Positions 1 through 9,025 are shown, numbered from the stretch's first letter. The stretch is 64,000 nucleotides of DNA from Bacillus zhangzhouensis (GCF_000715205.1 NZ_JOTP01000007.1:62001-126000), one strand, 5' to 3'. A program made the numbers and translations. Notes: generated from the letters alone by a model not told the origin.

Positions 1-118
1 TTGTCCACCCACTTGGTACAATCAGCCGTTTGTGGCAAGGTATAAGTCGCATTGTTTTTATCAGCCTACAGCTGAAACGTGTGAAAATGTCTATAACACT
101 TTTTAGATTGTTTAACAG

Positions 119-166
119 CACAATCCTCTCGGAACGAATAGAGGGGATTGTGTTTTTCTTTTTTTC
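119..166 (+). terminator. Rho-independent terminator of an upstream gene
   Basis: A 12-bp perfect stem (CACAATCCTCTC pairing with GAGGGGATTGTG, one G-T pair) closes a 10-base loop and is followed by a long T-rich run. It must end a transcript entering from left of the window; bases 1-118 hold no gene I can support. Confidence 0.85.
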
Positions 167-223
167 AAAATGGGTAACCATTGTGTATCAACAAGATGAA
201 GCACGTGATTGGAGGGAATGAAG

Positions 224-1003
224 ATGTATCAAGATTTAAAAGGAAAAACAGCCATTGTCACAGGTTCTTCTAAAGGAATTGGACAAGCGATTGCCTTGCG
301 GTTTGGTCAGGAGCAAATGAATGTGGTTGTGAACTATAAAGGTGATGAAGATGGTGCTGAAGAAACGGTACAAGCCATTCAGCAGCACGGAGGTCAAGCG
401 GTGAAAGTACATGCTGATGTCTCCAAAGAGGAAGGGATTCAAGCCATAATGGATACGGCATTGGAACATTTCAGTGCAGTGGATGTGTTCGTCAACAATT
501 CAGGCTTTAATGGCGAAGAAACGATGCCGCATGAGATGACGCTGGACCAATGGCAAAAAGTCATTGATGTGAATATCACAGGTGCTTTTTTAGGGGCAAA
601 GGCTGCAATCGCCTATATGATGGAGCATGACATCAAAGGATCGATTTTAAATATATCAAGTGTACACCAGGAGATTCCGCGCCCGTTCAATGTTCATTAT
701 TCCACTTCAAAAGGCGGAATGAATATGATGACGAAGACGCTGGCTCTTGATTATGCTGAAGCGGGCATTCGGGTCAATGCGATTGCGCCAGGTACAATGG
801 CAACCGAATCGAATGATGATTTGCAGGATGAACAGAAAAAACAAAAGCAGCTCGAGAAGATTCCGATGAGAGCCTTTGGTGATCCGAAGGAGATTGGGTC
901 CGCCGCTGCATTCCTCGTATCCAAAGAAGCTGCCTATATCACAGGCACCACATTGTTTGTAGATGGAGGAATGACGCTTTATCCTTCTCAAATGAATGAT
1001 TAA
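224..1003 (+). CDS. SDR family oxidoreductase, glucose 1-dehydrogenase-like
   Basis: A 259-residue classical short-chain dehydrogenase. The NAD(P)-binding motif TGSSKGIG lies at residues 13-20, NNSG at 91-94, the catalytic Ser near 145-146, and Tyr159 and Lys163 in YSTSK. The C-terminal DGGMTLYPS resembles the end of Bacillus glucose 1-dehydrogenases (Gdh, YcdF), which oxidise beta-D-glucose to gluconolactone. The length matches that family (about 260). The ATG at 224 is chosen because GGAGGG at 211-216 sits 7 bases upstream; a TTG at 209 has no site. It is a single gene between terminators. The family assignment is firm; the glucose substrate is inferred from resemblance, since loop residues differ from the characterised enzymes. 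Confidence 0.85.
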   Translation: MYQDLKGKTAIVTGSSKGIGQAIALRFGQEQMNVVVNYKGDEDGAEETVQAIQQHGGQAVKVHADVSKEEGIQAIMDTALEHFSAVDVFVNNSGFNGEETMPHEMTLDQWQKVIDVNITGAFLGAKAAIAYMMEHDIKGSILNISSVHQEIPRPFNVHYSTSKGGMNMMTKTLALDYAEAGIRVNAIAPGTMATESNDDLQDEQKKQKQLEKIPMRAFGDPKEIGSAAAFLVSKEAAYITGTTLFVDGGMTLYPSQMND

Positions 1004-1010
1004 TAGAAAA

Positions 1011-1042
1011 ACATCCGCCCGATTAGCCGGCGGATGTTTTTT
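1011..1042. terminator. Terminator shared by convergent genes
   Basis: ACATCCGCC and GGCGGATGT form a perfect 9-bp stem followed by TTTTTT on the plus strand. A-rich bases on the left side make it usable from the minus strand too. It overlaps the last codons of the acyltransferase gene that converges from the right. Confidence 0.85.
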
Positions 1043-2063
1043 GTTCGTAGCGGTGTGCTGCTTTGGCTGGTTTGCCGAGCAGTATAGGATACTTGCTTAG
1101 GAAGGAGATGCATGGCACCATGAGCAGCAATGTGCCGATCGTATAAAACAGTGTCCAAGAGAGCTGCGCTGTATCAGCAATATTGATGCCAAGTCCATAA
1201 TAAACAAATGCTTTCATGATATCGATGCCGGCAAACTGCAAGACGAGAATGACAATGGAATTTCGTCCGAGATACGTCAAAATAGGGGATGTTTTCAATT
1301 TAAAGCTTAAATAAATAACAGCAGCTGAACCGAGCAGTGCACATACATAGAAAATAAATAGATCGCCATAGTCGTTCACACGCATATCGATCCGTGAATT
1401 AAAGCTTTGCATATAAGCCGTCAGCACAAGCAGACCTGTACATAACAGAAGAGTTGGATCTGTTTTTAATTCCACAAACCATTGCTTTGCCAAAAATCCA
1501 ATTGAATAAAACACAACAGCCGTCAAGGCAACATTGGCATTCCAAGGAAGACTTTGATCTAAAAGCAACGTAGAAGCATATCCAGCACCTCCGCAAAGAA
1601 CAGTCAGGAAGATCAAGGCGGTGGGTTTTCCTTTTGTCAGGCGGTGCATAAAGAAAAAGAAGATTTCCACTAAAAAGAGCGTCGTTAAAAACCAGATCGC
1701 TGGGTTATGTGTCAGCCTTGCTTCATCTGCATTGGATATAAAAATACCTGTAAATGGAACGAAGGGATCAATATCCGTTTGCCCTTTGAATGCGAAAAAA
1801 CGGGTAACGGAGAACCAGAAAACATACGTAATGATGGAGAAATACAGATAGGGCAAGAGTAAGCTTTTGGCTTTCTTTTGAATAAATGACATAGCAGGGC
1901 GTGAGGATGATCGAAACATCATGCCTGATAGTAAAAAGAAAAGTGGCATATGAAAAGAGTAAATGAATTGTTTTAACGAATCTGGAATGGGTACATGTGC
2001 CATGACCACCAGCAGAATGCCGATTCCCTTTGCCGCATCTACCCAATCGAGTCTATTTTTCAT
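1023..2063 (-). CDS. Acyltransferase family 3 membrane protein
   Basis: A 346-residue polytopic membrane protein. The N-terminus (DWVDAAKGIGILLVVMAH) is the typical opening of the acyltransferase-3 / fucose 4-O-acetylase-like family, with the conserved family His at the end of the first helix and the second-helix motif FHMPLFFLLSG. About ten hydrophobic segments follow. Members O-acetylate sugars of cell-surface or exported glycans, using acetyl-CoA from the cytoplasm. No glycan biosynthesis gene is adjacent, so the acceptor is unknown. The start is an ATG preceded by GGAGATG on the minus strand. It is an isolated gene converging on the SDR gene. Confidence 0.85.
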   Translation of the reverse strand: MKNRLDWVDAAKGIGILLVVMAHVPIPDSLKQFIYSFHMPLFFLLSGMMFRSSSRPAMSFIQKKAKSLLLPYLYFSIITYVFWFSVTRFFAFKGQTDIDPFVPFTGIFISNADEARLTHNPAIWFLTTLFLVEIFFFFMHRLTKGKPTALIFLTVLCGGAGYASTLLLDQSLPWNANVALTAVVFYSIGFLAKQWFVELKTDPTLLLCTGLLVLTAYMQSFNSRIDMRVNDYGDLFIFYVCALLGSAAVIYLSFKLKTSPILTYLGRNSIVILVLQFAGIDIMKAFVYYGLGINIADTAQLSWTLFYTIGTLLLMVPCISFLSKYPILLGKPAKAAHRYEQKTSAG

Positions 2064-2248
2064 TGCCTATCATCTCCTTCCTTCTCAGCATCGTAAACCG
2101 TTCATTCAATATGTACCTCTACTATATAAAAGGTACACCTTTCATGCGTTTACAGTTCGCTAACGATTAGAAGACACATTTGCGATCAGATGACAGACGG
2201 AAGGATTTTGACATCTCTATGTTACATTTCCCATTTTTTATGACAATG

Positions 2249-2275
2249 TAAAAAGAAGCCAAGAGGATTGGCTTC
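2249..2275 (-). terminator. Terminator of the yceB-like gene
   Basis: GAAGCCAA (2255-2262) and TTGGCTTC (2268-2275) make a perfect 8-bp stem. Read on the minus strand it is followed by TTTTT. It overlaps the stop codon of the oxidoreductase gene. The rest of the gap, 2064-2248, shows no gene. Confidence 0.85.
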
Positions 2276-3269
2276 AAAATAGTTCTGCTATTCGTTTGAA
2301 GGAACGCTGTTTTTCTAGTGGATCAAATGAATTGTTCAGAATCATGATGTCATCCGTTTGATAGCGATCCATCAAGATCTGTAATTGATCTTTCACGGTT
2401 TGCTTCGAGCCAACAATCATTCGCTGGCGGTTTTGTAACACTTTTTTCTTTTCCTGTGCGGTGTAGTGATATTCAGTTGCTTCTTCTAAAGAAGGAACGC
2501 GGCTATCTAGTCCCTTTTCAACACGAAGCAGCCATAAATCTGTACTGCTGGCGATCCGGTCAGCCGCCTCATCTGTTTCACCACAGATCACAAAGACAGC
2601 AAACATAGATTGTGGCTGGCGGGAAAAAACAGACGGAGAAAAGTGTGACCGATACGTCTCAAAAGCCTGCTTGCCGCGTGCAGGGTGAATAAAGTGGCCA
2701 AAAATATAGTTGATGCCAAGCGTTGCTGCCTGCTTGGCACTATTTTCTCCTAGTCCAAGCAGCCAAACTGGCGGATGAGAATCAACAAGCGGAGACGCTT
2801 TCACCCCTGCATGCGGATGACCGGAAGGCAGACTGTCTGATAAGTAAAAAAGAAGATCCCTCAGCTGGCGGTCAAACTGAGACAGATCTTTATTCACGCC
2901 GTCCGTCAAAGCGAGTCTCGTCCTTTCAATCCCGCCTGGAGATTTGCCGACACCGATCTCAATCCGTCCAGGATAAAGAGCTTCAAGCTGCCGCGTGACC
3001 TCTGCTACTTTAAAAGGACTGTACTGAGGAAGTAAAATGCCGCCAGACCCGGTACGCAAGGTTGATGTATGAGCTGCAATATGAGCCATTAATATTTCAG
3101 GCGCCGTACTAGCGAGCCCTCTTGTGCTGTGGTGTTCAGCGAACCAATAGCGCTCATACCCAAGTGCTTCTGCAAGCTGAGCCAGCTGCGTTGTGTGAAG
3201 CAATGTCTCCTGCGCTGTCTGACCCTTAGGAATGGCGACTTGATCTAATATATGAAGTGATGGCATCAT
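2274..3269 (-). CDS. LLM-class flavin-dependent oxidoreductase (YceB-like)
   Basis: About 331 residues of the bacterial luciferase-like TIM-barrel family. Seen: RYWFAEHHS near residue 40, SGGILLPQYSPFKVAE, and the PGRIEIGVGKSPGG segment typical of the single-component LLM subgroup that includes B. subtilis YceB. These enzymes use FMNH2 and O2, or act as reductases; the substrate is unknown. The ATG at 3269 is preferred because AAAGG at 3276-3280 lies 6 bases upstream, whereas an ATG at 3275 touches it. In B. subtilis yceB also lies just upstream of the yceC operon, but the two are divergent here and there is no proof of a shared function. Confidence 0.85.
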   Translation of the reverse strand: MMPSLHILDQVAIPKGQTAQETLLHTTQLAQLAEALGYERYWFAEHHSTRGLASTAPEILMAHIAAHTSTLRTGSGGILLPQYSPFKVAEVTRQLEALYPGRIEIGVGKSPGGIERTRLALTDGVNKDLSQFDRQLRDLLFYLSDSLPSGHPHAGVKASPLVDSHPPVWLLGLGENSAKQAATLGINYIFGHFIHPARGKQAFETYRSHFSPSVFSRQPQSMFAVFVICGETDEAADRIASSTDLWLLRVEKGLDSRVPSLEEATEYHYTAQEKKKVLQNRQRMIVGSKQTVKDQLQILMDRYQTDDIMILNNSFDPLEKQRSFKRIAELF

Positions 3270-3512
3270 CAACATCCTTTCATCAACACGTTGAATGTTC
3301 TCTATTCACAAGTATAAAGAAATACATGGATGGAAGGAAACGAAAGGGTTTATCCTCCAAACGAATGCAAGGATATTTTCTATATCAACATATGAAACCT
3401 TGCCCACACTCCGTTCAACAGTAAAGACTATTTACCGGAAGCATTCGACAATGTTTCACATGAAACACTTCGTTTACGACATGGATATTTCTTTAAAAAA
3501 ATATTATGTTGT

Positions 3513-3541
3513 TGAAACCTATCATGAACATAGATCGTATA
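3513..3541 (+). promoter_or_regulatory. ECF sigma (SigW/SigM/SigX-type) promoter of the ter operon
   Basis: TGAAAC at 3513-3518 and CGTATA at 3536-3541 are separated by 17 bases. This fits the extracytoplasmic-function consensus TGAAAC-N16/17-CGTA used by SigW, SigM and SigX. The B. subtilis yceC operon is known to be induced by these sigma factors. The rest of the roughly 400-base gap before yceC (3276-3660) holds no convincing gene; a 114-codon open frame across it has no ribosome binding site and contains this promoter. Confidence 0.75.
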
Positions 3542-3675
3542 TACTAGTAAATAGAAAAAAGAGTAAGAGGCTCCAATGTCATTTCATGAATTTTGTCGAA
3601 TTTTCATGTATGATGATTTTAATAGGGTCCATCGCTTAATAAATAGATTTTTATTATGCTGGAGGAGTGATTGAT

Positions 3676-4278
3676 TTGGCGATTACATTAGAAAAAGGTC
3701 AACGTATTGATTTAACAAAAGGGAAAGCAGGACTAACGAATATTCTTGTTGGACTTGGCTGGGACCCTGTATCACAAGGCGGCGGTTTTTTAGGAAAGCT
3801 GTTTGGCGGAGGAGGCGGCGCTGATATTGATTGTGACGCTTCAGTGCTCATGCTGAAAAATGATAAGTTTGTTGAAAATAAAGATTTGATTTATTTTGGC
3901 AACTTGAAAAGCAAATGCGGCAGTGTCGAGCATACAGGTGACAACCTGACAGGAGAAGGAGACGGAGATGACGAACAAGTCCTCGTCAACTTAAGCAAGG
4001 TGCCAGGCAATGTGAATAAATTGGTGTTTGTGGTGAACATCTATGATGCCCTTAGAAGAAACCAGCACTTTGGTATGATTCAGAATGCTTACATTCGAAT
4101 CGTTGATCGTTCAAACAATCAAGAATTAGTGAAATATAATTTAAAAGATGAGTATGCAGGAAAAACATCATTAATCGTCGGAGAGCTTTATCGTCACGAG
4201 AATGATTGGAAGTTTGCGGCTGTTGGAAATGGTACAAATGATGCGAAGCTAGCCGATATTACGAGAAACTACATTTAA
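3676..4278 (+). CDS. yceC: TerD family protein YceC
   Basis: A 200-residue TerD-domain protein, first of three in tandem. Seen: the opening [20 protein letters not shown], a Gly-rich insertion ([14 protein letters not shown]) peculiar to the YceC subtype, and the acidic clusters DIDCDAS and [10 protein letters not shown] that supply Ca2+ ligands in TerD proteins. TerD proteins are cytosolic or membrane-associated Ca-binding proteins of the tellurite/phage-resistance stress system. The TTG at 3676 is chosen: GGAGGA at 3661-3666 gives a 9-base spacing, and it restores the usual MAI(T/S)L start, whereas a GTG at 3667 abuts the site. It follows the ECF promoter. Confidence 0.9.
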   Translation: MAITLEKGQRIDLTKGKAGLTNILVGLGWDPVSQGGGFLGKLFGGGGGADIDCDASVLMLKNDKFVENKDLIYFGNLKSKCGSVEHTGDNLTGEGDGDDEQVLVNLSKVPGNVNKLVFVVNIYDALRRNQHFGMIQNAYIRIVDRSNNQELVKYNLKDEYAGKTSLIVGELYRHENDWKFAAVGNGTNDAKLADITRNYI

Positions 4279-4298
4279 CCAGAAGGGAGAGGTTCCTA

Positions 4299-4880
4299 GT
4301 GGGAATTTCTTTAGCGAAAGGTCAAAAAATTGATTTAACAAAAACGAATCCAGGTTTAACAAAAGTGGTAGTAGGTCTTGGCTGGGACGTAAATAAGTAT
4401 GACGGCGGACAAGACTTTGATCTAGACGCAAGTGTATTCCTTTTAGATGCGGCAGGTAAAGCGAGCTCCCCATCTGACTTTGTCTTTTACAATCAAACAA
4501 CTGGTGGAGGCGGGAGTGTCGTACATACAGGCGATAACCGCACTGGTGAAGGAGACGGAGATGACGAGCAGGTCAATGTCGACCTTTCAGCTGTGCCAGC
4601 GAGTATTGAGAAGATTTCATTTGTCATTACGATTCATGATGCAGAAGCACGCAGTCAAAATTTCGGACAAGTGTCTAACGCATATGTACGTATTTTAAAT
4701 GCGGCATCAAATGAAGAGCTCATTCGTTATGATTTGGCAGAGGACTTCTCAATAGAAACAGCGATAATTGTAGGTGAATTATACCGTCATGGCGGGGAAT
4801 GGAAGTTCTCAGCTGTCGGATCAGGCTATCAAGGCGGGCTTGCACGTATTGCAACGGACTTTGGCTTAGATATTGGGTAA
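4299..4880 (+). CDS. yceD: TerD family protein YceD
   Basis: A 193-residue TerD-domain protein. It has the conserved [16 protein letters not shown] opening, [11 protein letters not shown], the acidic Ca2+-binding segments [12 protein letters not shown] and GDGDDEQV, and the [14 protein letters not shown] signature. It starts with GTG at 4299, 6 bases after the AGGGAGAGG site at 4284-4292, and lies 20 bases after yceC, so co-transcription is likely. Length and sequence fit B. subtilis YceD, a general stress protein. Its biochemical role is not established; roles proposed for the family are metal sensing or assembly of a membrane-associated stress complex. Confidence 0.92.
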   Translation: MGISLAKGQKIDLTKTNPGLTKVVVGLGWDVNKYDGGQDFDLDASVFLLDAAGKASSPSDFVFYNQTTGGGGSVVHTGDNRTGEGDGDDEQVNVDLSAVPASIEKISFVITIHDAEARSQNFGQVSNAYVRILNAASNEELIRYDLAEDFSIETAIIVGELYRHGGEWKFSAVGSGYQGGLARIATDFGLDIG

Positions 4881-4921
4881 CGACTAGTTTTCATATTTTT
4901 AAAGACAGGAGAGAAACGAAT

Positions 4922-5500
4922 ATGGCGATTCAGCTTTCAAAAGGACAACGTGTCGATTTAACAAAAACCAACCCAGGGCTGACAAAAGTAATGATCGGAC
5001 TTGGCTGGGATACGAATAAATATTCTGGCGGAGCCGAATTTGATTTGGACGCTTCGGCTTTCTTAGTGGATGCAAACAATCGTTGTCAGCAAGATACAGA
5101 CTTTGTGTTCTATAATAATCTTCAGCATCCGAGCGGCAGTGTCACTCATACAGGTGATAACCGAACGGGTGAAGGAGATGGAGATGACGAGCAAATTCTC
5201 GTTGATTTCTCAAAAATTCCTGCTAACATTGATCGTATCGGAATTACAGTTACGATCCATGATGCAGAGACGCGCAGCCAGAATTTTGGACAAGTCTCGA
5301 ATGCATTTGTTCGTGTTGTAAATGAAGAGGGCGGGGAAGAATTGATTCGCTTTGATTTAGGGGAAGACTTCTCAATTGAAACGGCTGTCGTGGTGTGTGA
5401 ATTGTACCGACACGAAAGCGATTGGAAGTTTAACGCAATCGGAAGCGGATTCTCTGGCGGACTTGCAGCTCTTTGTCAAAATTATGGGTTAGAAGTGTAA
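4922..5500 (+). CDS. yceE: TerD family protein YceE
   Basis: A 192-residue TerD-domain protein, the closest paralogue of the preceding gene. It shares [38 protein letters not shown] and the [13 protein letters not shown] block, which shows a local duplication history. The ATG at 4922 follows AGGAGAG. An upstream in-frame start at 4799 would run through yceD and is rejected. It lies third in the operon, 41 bases after yceD. Three TerD paralogues plus TerC next door is the arrangement of the B. subtilis yceCDEF stress operon. Confidence 0.92.
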   Translation: MAIQLSKGQRVDLTKTNPGLTKVMIGLGWDTNKYSGGAEFDLDASAFLVDANNRCQQDTDFVFYNNLQHPSGSVTHTGDNRTGEGDGDDEQILVDFSKIPANIDRIGITVTIHDAETRSQNFGQVSNAFVRVVNEEGGEELIRFDLGEDFSIETAVVVCELYRHESDWKFNAIGSGFSGGLAALCQNYGLEV

Positions 5501-5590
5501 AAAAGAGAAACAAATCAATTCGAGAGGCGCTGCCAATGACTCATATGAGGGCCTTTTCCAAAGTGAGAAAGAAACAGCGATCAAGAATAG

Positions 5591-5610
5591 CAGCAGGCGA
5601 AAGCCTGCTG
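5591..5610 (+). promoter_or_regulatory. GNRA-loop hairpin in the yceE-yceF leader
   Basis: CAGCAGGC and GCCTGCTG form a perfect 8-bp stem capped by a GAAA tetraloop. It has no following T-run, so it is not a terminator. It ends about 18 bases before the AGGAGG of yceF and may protect or process the mRNA, or tune yceF translation. That role is inference. Confidence 0.5.
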
Positions 5611-5640
5611 ATGCTTCTACACTTATAGGAGGAAAACCAG

Positions 5641-6420
5641 TTGGACATTTTGAAACATATGTTGGACACGTATGCCTCGTTTTTTGATTGGCATATGTGG
5701 GCAGAGGTATTATCAGACCCTGTCTCTTGGGGGCTCATAGGGACCCTAGTTGTGCTTGAGGGATTGTTATCAGCAGATAACGCACTTGTACTAGCTGTCA
5801 TGGTGAAACATTTACCAGAAAAGCAGCGTAAAAAGGCATTAACCTACGGATTAATTGGCGCTTATTTCTTCCGTTTTCTATTCATTGGCGTAGGGATGCT
5901 GCTCATTAAGTTCTGGTGGATTAAGGTTCTAGGAGCTGCATACTTAGCATGGCTTGTCATTAAGCACTTCTGGTTAGGTGATGGAGATGACGAAGCGAAG
6001 GAATTGAAAAAAGAAGGCTGGATGATACGTGTATTTGGTGTCTTCTGGGCAACCGTTATTTCTGTAGAAATTATGGACCTTGCGTTCTCGGTTGACAGTA
6101 TTCTTGCTGCATTCGCTGTATCTGAGGAAGTATGGATTCTTCTATTAGGCGGAATGCTTGGCATTCTGATGATGCGTACAGTAGCACAGTTATTCCTTGT
6201 TCTCATTGACCGTATACCAGAGCTTGAGAATACAGCGTTTATTCTCATTGGGATTATCGCAGCCAAAATGGCATTGAGTGCTGCTCATATTGAAATCCCG
6301 CATCTCGTATTCTTTGCGATTATCATCTTAGCCTTTATCGGAACGTTTATTGTTCATAAAATCAATAAGAAGAAACATCAAGATGTGACAAACGAAGCTG
6401 CGGCTTCAAAAGAAGAATAG
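5641..6420 (+). CDS. yceF: TerC family membrane protein YceF
   Basis: A 259-residue TerC-family integral membrane protein with about seven hydrophobic helices. The family signatures are visible: EGLLSADNALVLAVMV near residues 40-55 and LAFSVDSILAAFAV near 145-158, both carrying the membrane-embedded acidic residues thought to bind metal ions. TerC proteins form the membrane partner of TerD proteins; relatives export Mn2+ or help metalate exported proteins. It starts with TTG at 5641, 7 bases after AGGAGG at 5628-5633. It is the last gene before a strong terminator, so yceCDEF can be a discrete transcript. Confidence 0.9.
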   Translation: MDILKHMLDTYASFFDWHMWAEVLSDPVSWGLIGTLVVLEGLLSADNALVLAVMVKHLPEKQRKKALTYGLIGAYFFRFLFIGVGMLLIKFWWIKVLGAAYLAWLVIKHFWLGDGDDEAKELKKEGWMIRVFGVFWATVISVEIMDLAFSVDSILAAFAVSEEVWILLLGGMLGILMMRTVAQLFLVLIDRIPELENTAFILIGIIAAKMALSAAHIEIPHLVFFAIIILAFIGTFIVHKINKKKHQDVTNEAAASKEE

Positions 6421-6424
6421 GACC

Positions 6425-6464
6425 AAAAAAGGAATGGAGTTGACTAGCGGCTCCATCCTTTTTT
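6425..6464 (+). terminator. Terminator between yceF and the biosynthetic genes
   Basis: AAAAAAGGAATGGAG (6425-6439) pairs with CTCCATCCTTTTTT (6451-6464) with one bulged base. It separates the TerD/TerC genes from the downstream enzyme genes, so readthrough or an unseen promoter must supply the latter. Confidence 0.75.
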
Positions 6465-6516
6465 GAATCATCAAGTCATTTGCTCAATTTTCTCTAACAA
6501 CAGGAGGTGGCACAGC

Positions 6517-7704
6517 ATGCGATATTTTCGGTTTTTATCAGAGGCGAGGCAGCACGATATTTTTTTGAAGCGGCCGGCGGCGATTCATTCATTGACGCCA
6601 AAGCATGTACTTGCGCATGCACTAGGTGCTACTTTGTATATGCCTGCGACAAGACAGGATGTAGCAGACATGCTGCTTTCGCAGAAATATGAAGCGCTTT
6701 GCTCTGTTGTGTTTTGTTTAGAGGATGCCATCGGTGATCAAGAAGTGGACATGGCCGAACGCAATGTAGTGGCACAATTGGCCAGTCTCAAGGAGAAATT
6801 AACTCATTGTCCTGAAACGGCTGAACATTTGCCGCTTTTATTTATTCGGGTTCGTTCGCCGAAGCAGCTGCTCAAAATGGCAGACTTGCTCGGTTCATCT
6901 CTTCATTTACTTACGGGTTTTGTGTTCCCGAAGTGTTCCGTTCATAATGCAAAGGAATATTTGGACAGCCTGAAACGGGCTTCGGCACAAACGAAAATGA
7001 AACTTTATGGAATGCCCATTTTGGAAACACCCGATTTATTAGAAAAAGAAACAAGATATGCGGTGTTGTCTGAGTTAAAGCAGATCATGCTGAATGACGA
7101 GGATTATATTTTGAATATTCGCATTGGGGCAACAGATCTTTGTGGGTTATATGGCATTCGCCGTGATCGCGAGACCACTATCTATGAGATCAGGCTCATT
7201 GCTGATTTGATCACAGACATCATCAATTATTTTGGCCGTTCTTTTGTGGTATCTGGTGCTGTATGGGAACATTTTGGCCCGGTACGAAAAGAACAGAAGC
7301 CATTCATCCGTGCGCTTTCTAAGGGCGTCGAGTCTTTTTCATCTGAGTTTGATCATGTACAAGGCTTACTCAAGGAGACAAGGCTGGATGTAGCAAACGG
7401 CATACATGGAAAGACAGTGATTCATCCAACACATCTAAAGCCAGTTCAAAGCATGTACGTTGTGACAAAGGAAGAGTATATGGATGCATTAAGCATTTTG
7501 GAACATGCAGATGGTACAGTTGGCGTGATGAAGAGTGCATTCTCTAATAAGATGAATGAAACGAAGCCCCATTATCGATGGGCAGAGCACATTTTAATTA
7601 AGTCAGATATTTACGGGGTGTTTCATGAAAATAGAAGCTATATCGACATACTCACAGAAGCAGAAGCAGCATACGCTGAACATCTTGGAACATATGGAGG
7701 TTGA
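6517..7704 (+). CDS. HpcH/HpaI aldolase/citrate-lyase-like protein of the Ter module
   Basis: A 395-residue TIM-barrel protein of the HpcH/HpaI (CitE-like) C-C bond lyase superfamily. Seen: SVVFCLEDAIGD (acidic metal/phosphate-site motif), LLFIRVRSP (the family Arg), FVFPK, and LNIRIGATDLCGLYGIRR. This divergent subtype is typical of tellurite-resistance-associated biosynthetic clusters, where it is predicted to make or cleave a C-C bond in a nucleoside-like metabolite. The ATG at 6517 is preferred (AGGAGG at 6502-6507, 9-base spacing); a longer in-frame start at 6463 lies inside the preceding terminator. Its 3' end overlaps the next gene by about 80 bases, implying coupling. The exact reaction is unknown. 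Confidence 0.8.
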   Translation: MRYFRFLSEARQHDIFLKRPAAIHSLTPKHVLAHALGATLYMPATRQDVADMLLSQKYEALCSVVFCLEDAIGDQEVDMAERNVVAQLASLKEKLTHCPETAEHLPLLFIRVRSPKQLLKMADLLGSSLHLLTGFVFPKCSVHNAKEYLDSLKRASAQTKMKLYGMPILETPDLLEKETRYAVLSELKQIMLNDEDYILNIRIGATDLCGLYGIRRDRETTIYEIRLIADLITDIINYFGRSFVVSGAVWEHFGPVRKEQKPFIRALSKGVESFSSEFDHVQGLLKETRLDVANGIHGKTVIHPTHLKPVQSMYVVTKEEYMDALSILEHADGTVGVMKSAFSNKMNETKPHYRWAEHILIKSDIYGVFHENRSYIDILTEAEAAYAEHLGTYGG

Positions 7705-9025
7705 CCTTGACCTCAAAGAAGGTGTGCTTCAGCTTGAAAAAGAGCATCTTTTTGAGATGGCGGCAAGGGTGAATAAAAAACGAGCCTTTTTATTTGTTAG
7801 TAAGGTGCTCGGTAAACATATTCCCGTTCATCCAGTGAAACCGCTCCTTGTCTCGGGTCTTTTGGCAATGGCTTATGCAAAAGAGCAAACGGGCAAGACG
7901 CCCCTGCTTCAAGACCGTCTAGTAGAGGCACTCAAGACAGAGGATCACACGACGTTAACCGAAGCCTATGAAGCGCTTAAAAAAGAGAAGCTTTCGGTAG
8001 GCAAACAGCCTATCGTGATCGGTTTTGCTGAAACGGCAACAGCACTTGGTCATGGTGTGTTTGACGTGATAGAAGGAGCATCTTACATTCATACGACACG
8101 TGAACAGCTGCTAGATCTTGATCCTGCATTGGTATTTGAAGAAGAGCATTCGCATGCAACGGATCAGCTTTGTTATGCCGACGAAGCATTACTTCGTACA
8201 GACCGCCCCATTGTGTTAGTGGATGATGAAGTCACGACAGGCCGCACAAATATCAACATCATTCGGGACCTTCATGCAAAGTACCCGCGGAATTCTTATA
8301 CCATTCTTTCCATTTTGGATTGGCGGACAGAGGAGCACGAGGAAGCCATGCGTCAGCTTCAAGAAGAGCTTGGTATTCACATCACAGCATTGTCTTTATT
8401 AAGAGGGCAGATGGTTTTTCGGGGCAAAACACTAGATGAGCCTGCTTATTCATATGAAATCACTGAACAAGAGAATAGACCAGATCTCTCTTTTCATTCC
8501 CTTCAATCCTTCTTTAGGCAAGTTCCTTATTCACTTTCTCATGCAACAAATTTGGCTGGTCATACGCCATATATACATGAAACAGGTCGTTTTGGTTTAA
8601 CCGCAGCGGATACGGCAGCCATCGACCAAGCAGCTGCTGAGGCTGGGCTGAAACTAAAGCAGGAGCGAAAAGGGAAACAGACACTCTGTTTAGGAACAGG
8701 TGAGCTGATGTATGTGCCGATGAGACTGGCCGCACATATGGGGGAAGGCGTTCTCTATCATTCAACGACGAGAAGCCCGATCCATCCGGTCGAAAGGGAT
8801 GGATACGCTGTTCAGAATGGGTTTGCCTTTGTGAGTCCAGAGGATGCTCGAATTCAGCACTACGTGTACAACATACCAAAAGATCAATACGATGATGTAT
8901 TTCTCTTTTTCGAGAAAAAGGTCTCTCAGGAGGCATTGCTTCCGCTTGTTCACTTATTTGCCGAGCGGCATGTAAAGCATGTGCATATTGTGACTTTATC
9001 AGACGAGGTGAAGGTGAATGGCTAA
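7625..9025 (+). CDS. Phosphoribosyltransferase-TRSP domain protein of the Ter module
   Basis: A 466-residue protein. The N-terminal half is a divergent type I phosphoribosyltransferase: VLVDDEVTTGRT near residues 197-208 is the PRPP-binding loop (two acidic residues then TTGRT), and VSKVLGKHIP and GFAETATALGHGV are subtype motifs. The C-terminal half carries the TRSP-type segment (YHSTTRSPIHP). In Ter gene clusters such enzymes are predicted to transfer a ribosyl-phosphate to a base. The start at 7625 is uncertain: GGGGTG lies 4 bases upstream, and residues before the alternative ATG at 7694 still look like the family N-terminus. It overlaps both neighbours, a tight translational unit. Confidence 0.8.
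   Translation: MKIEAISTYSQKQKQHTLNILEHMEVDLDLKEGVLQLEKEHLFEMAARVNKKRAFLFVSKVLGKHIPVHPVKPLLVSGLLAMAYAKEQTGKTPLLQDRLVEALKTEDHTTLTEAYEALKKEKLSVGKQPIVIGFAETATALGHGVFDVIEGASYIHTTREQLLDLDPALVFEEEHSHATDQLCYADEALLRTDRPIVLVDDEVTTGRTNINIIRDLHAKYPRNSYTILSILDWRTEEHEEAMRQLQEELGIHITALSLLRGQMVFRGKTLDEPAYSYEITEQENRPDLSFHSLQSFFRQVPYSLSHATNLAGHTPYIHETGRFGLTAADTAAIDQAAAEAGLKLKQERKGKQTLCLGTGELMYVPMRLAAHMGEGVLYHSTTRSPIHPVERDGYAVQNGFAFVSPEDARIQHYVYNIPKDQYDDVFLFFEKKVSQEALLPLVHLFAERHVKHVHIVTLSDEVKVNG

Noticed and set aside
3295-3639. 114-codon open frame upstream of yceC
   Set aside because: No ribosome binding site, no recognisable protein features, and it contains the ECF promoter of the ter operon.
5862-6266. 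134-codon open frame antisense to yceF
   Set aside because: Lies wholly inside a well-supported TerC gene; arises from its codon bias.
8514-8936. 140-codon open frame antisense to the PRTase gene
   Set aside because: Shadow frame inside a convincing gene, no start signal.
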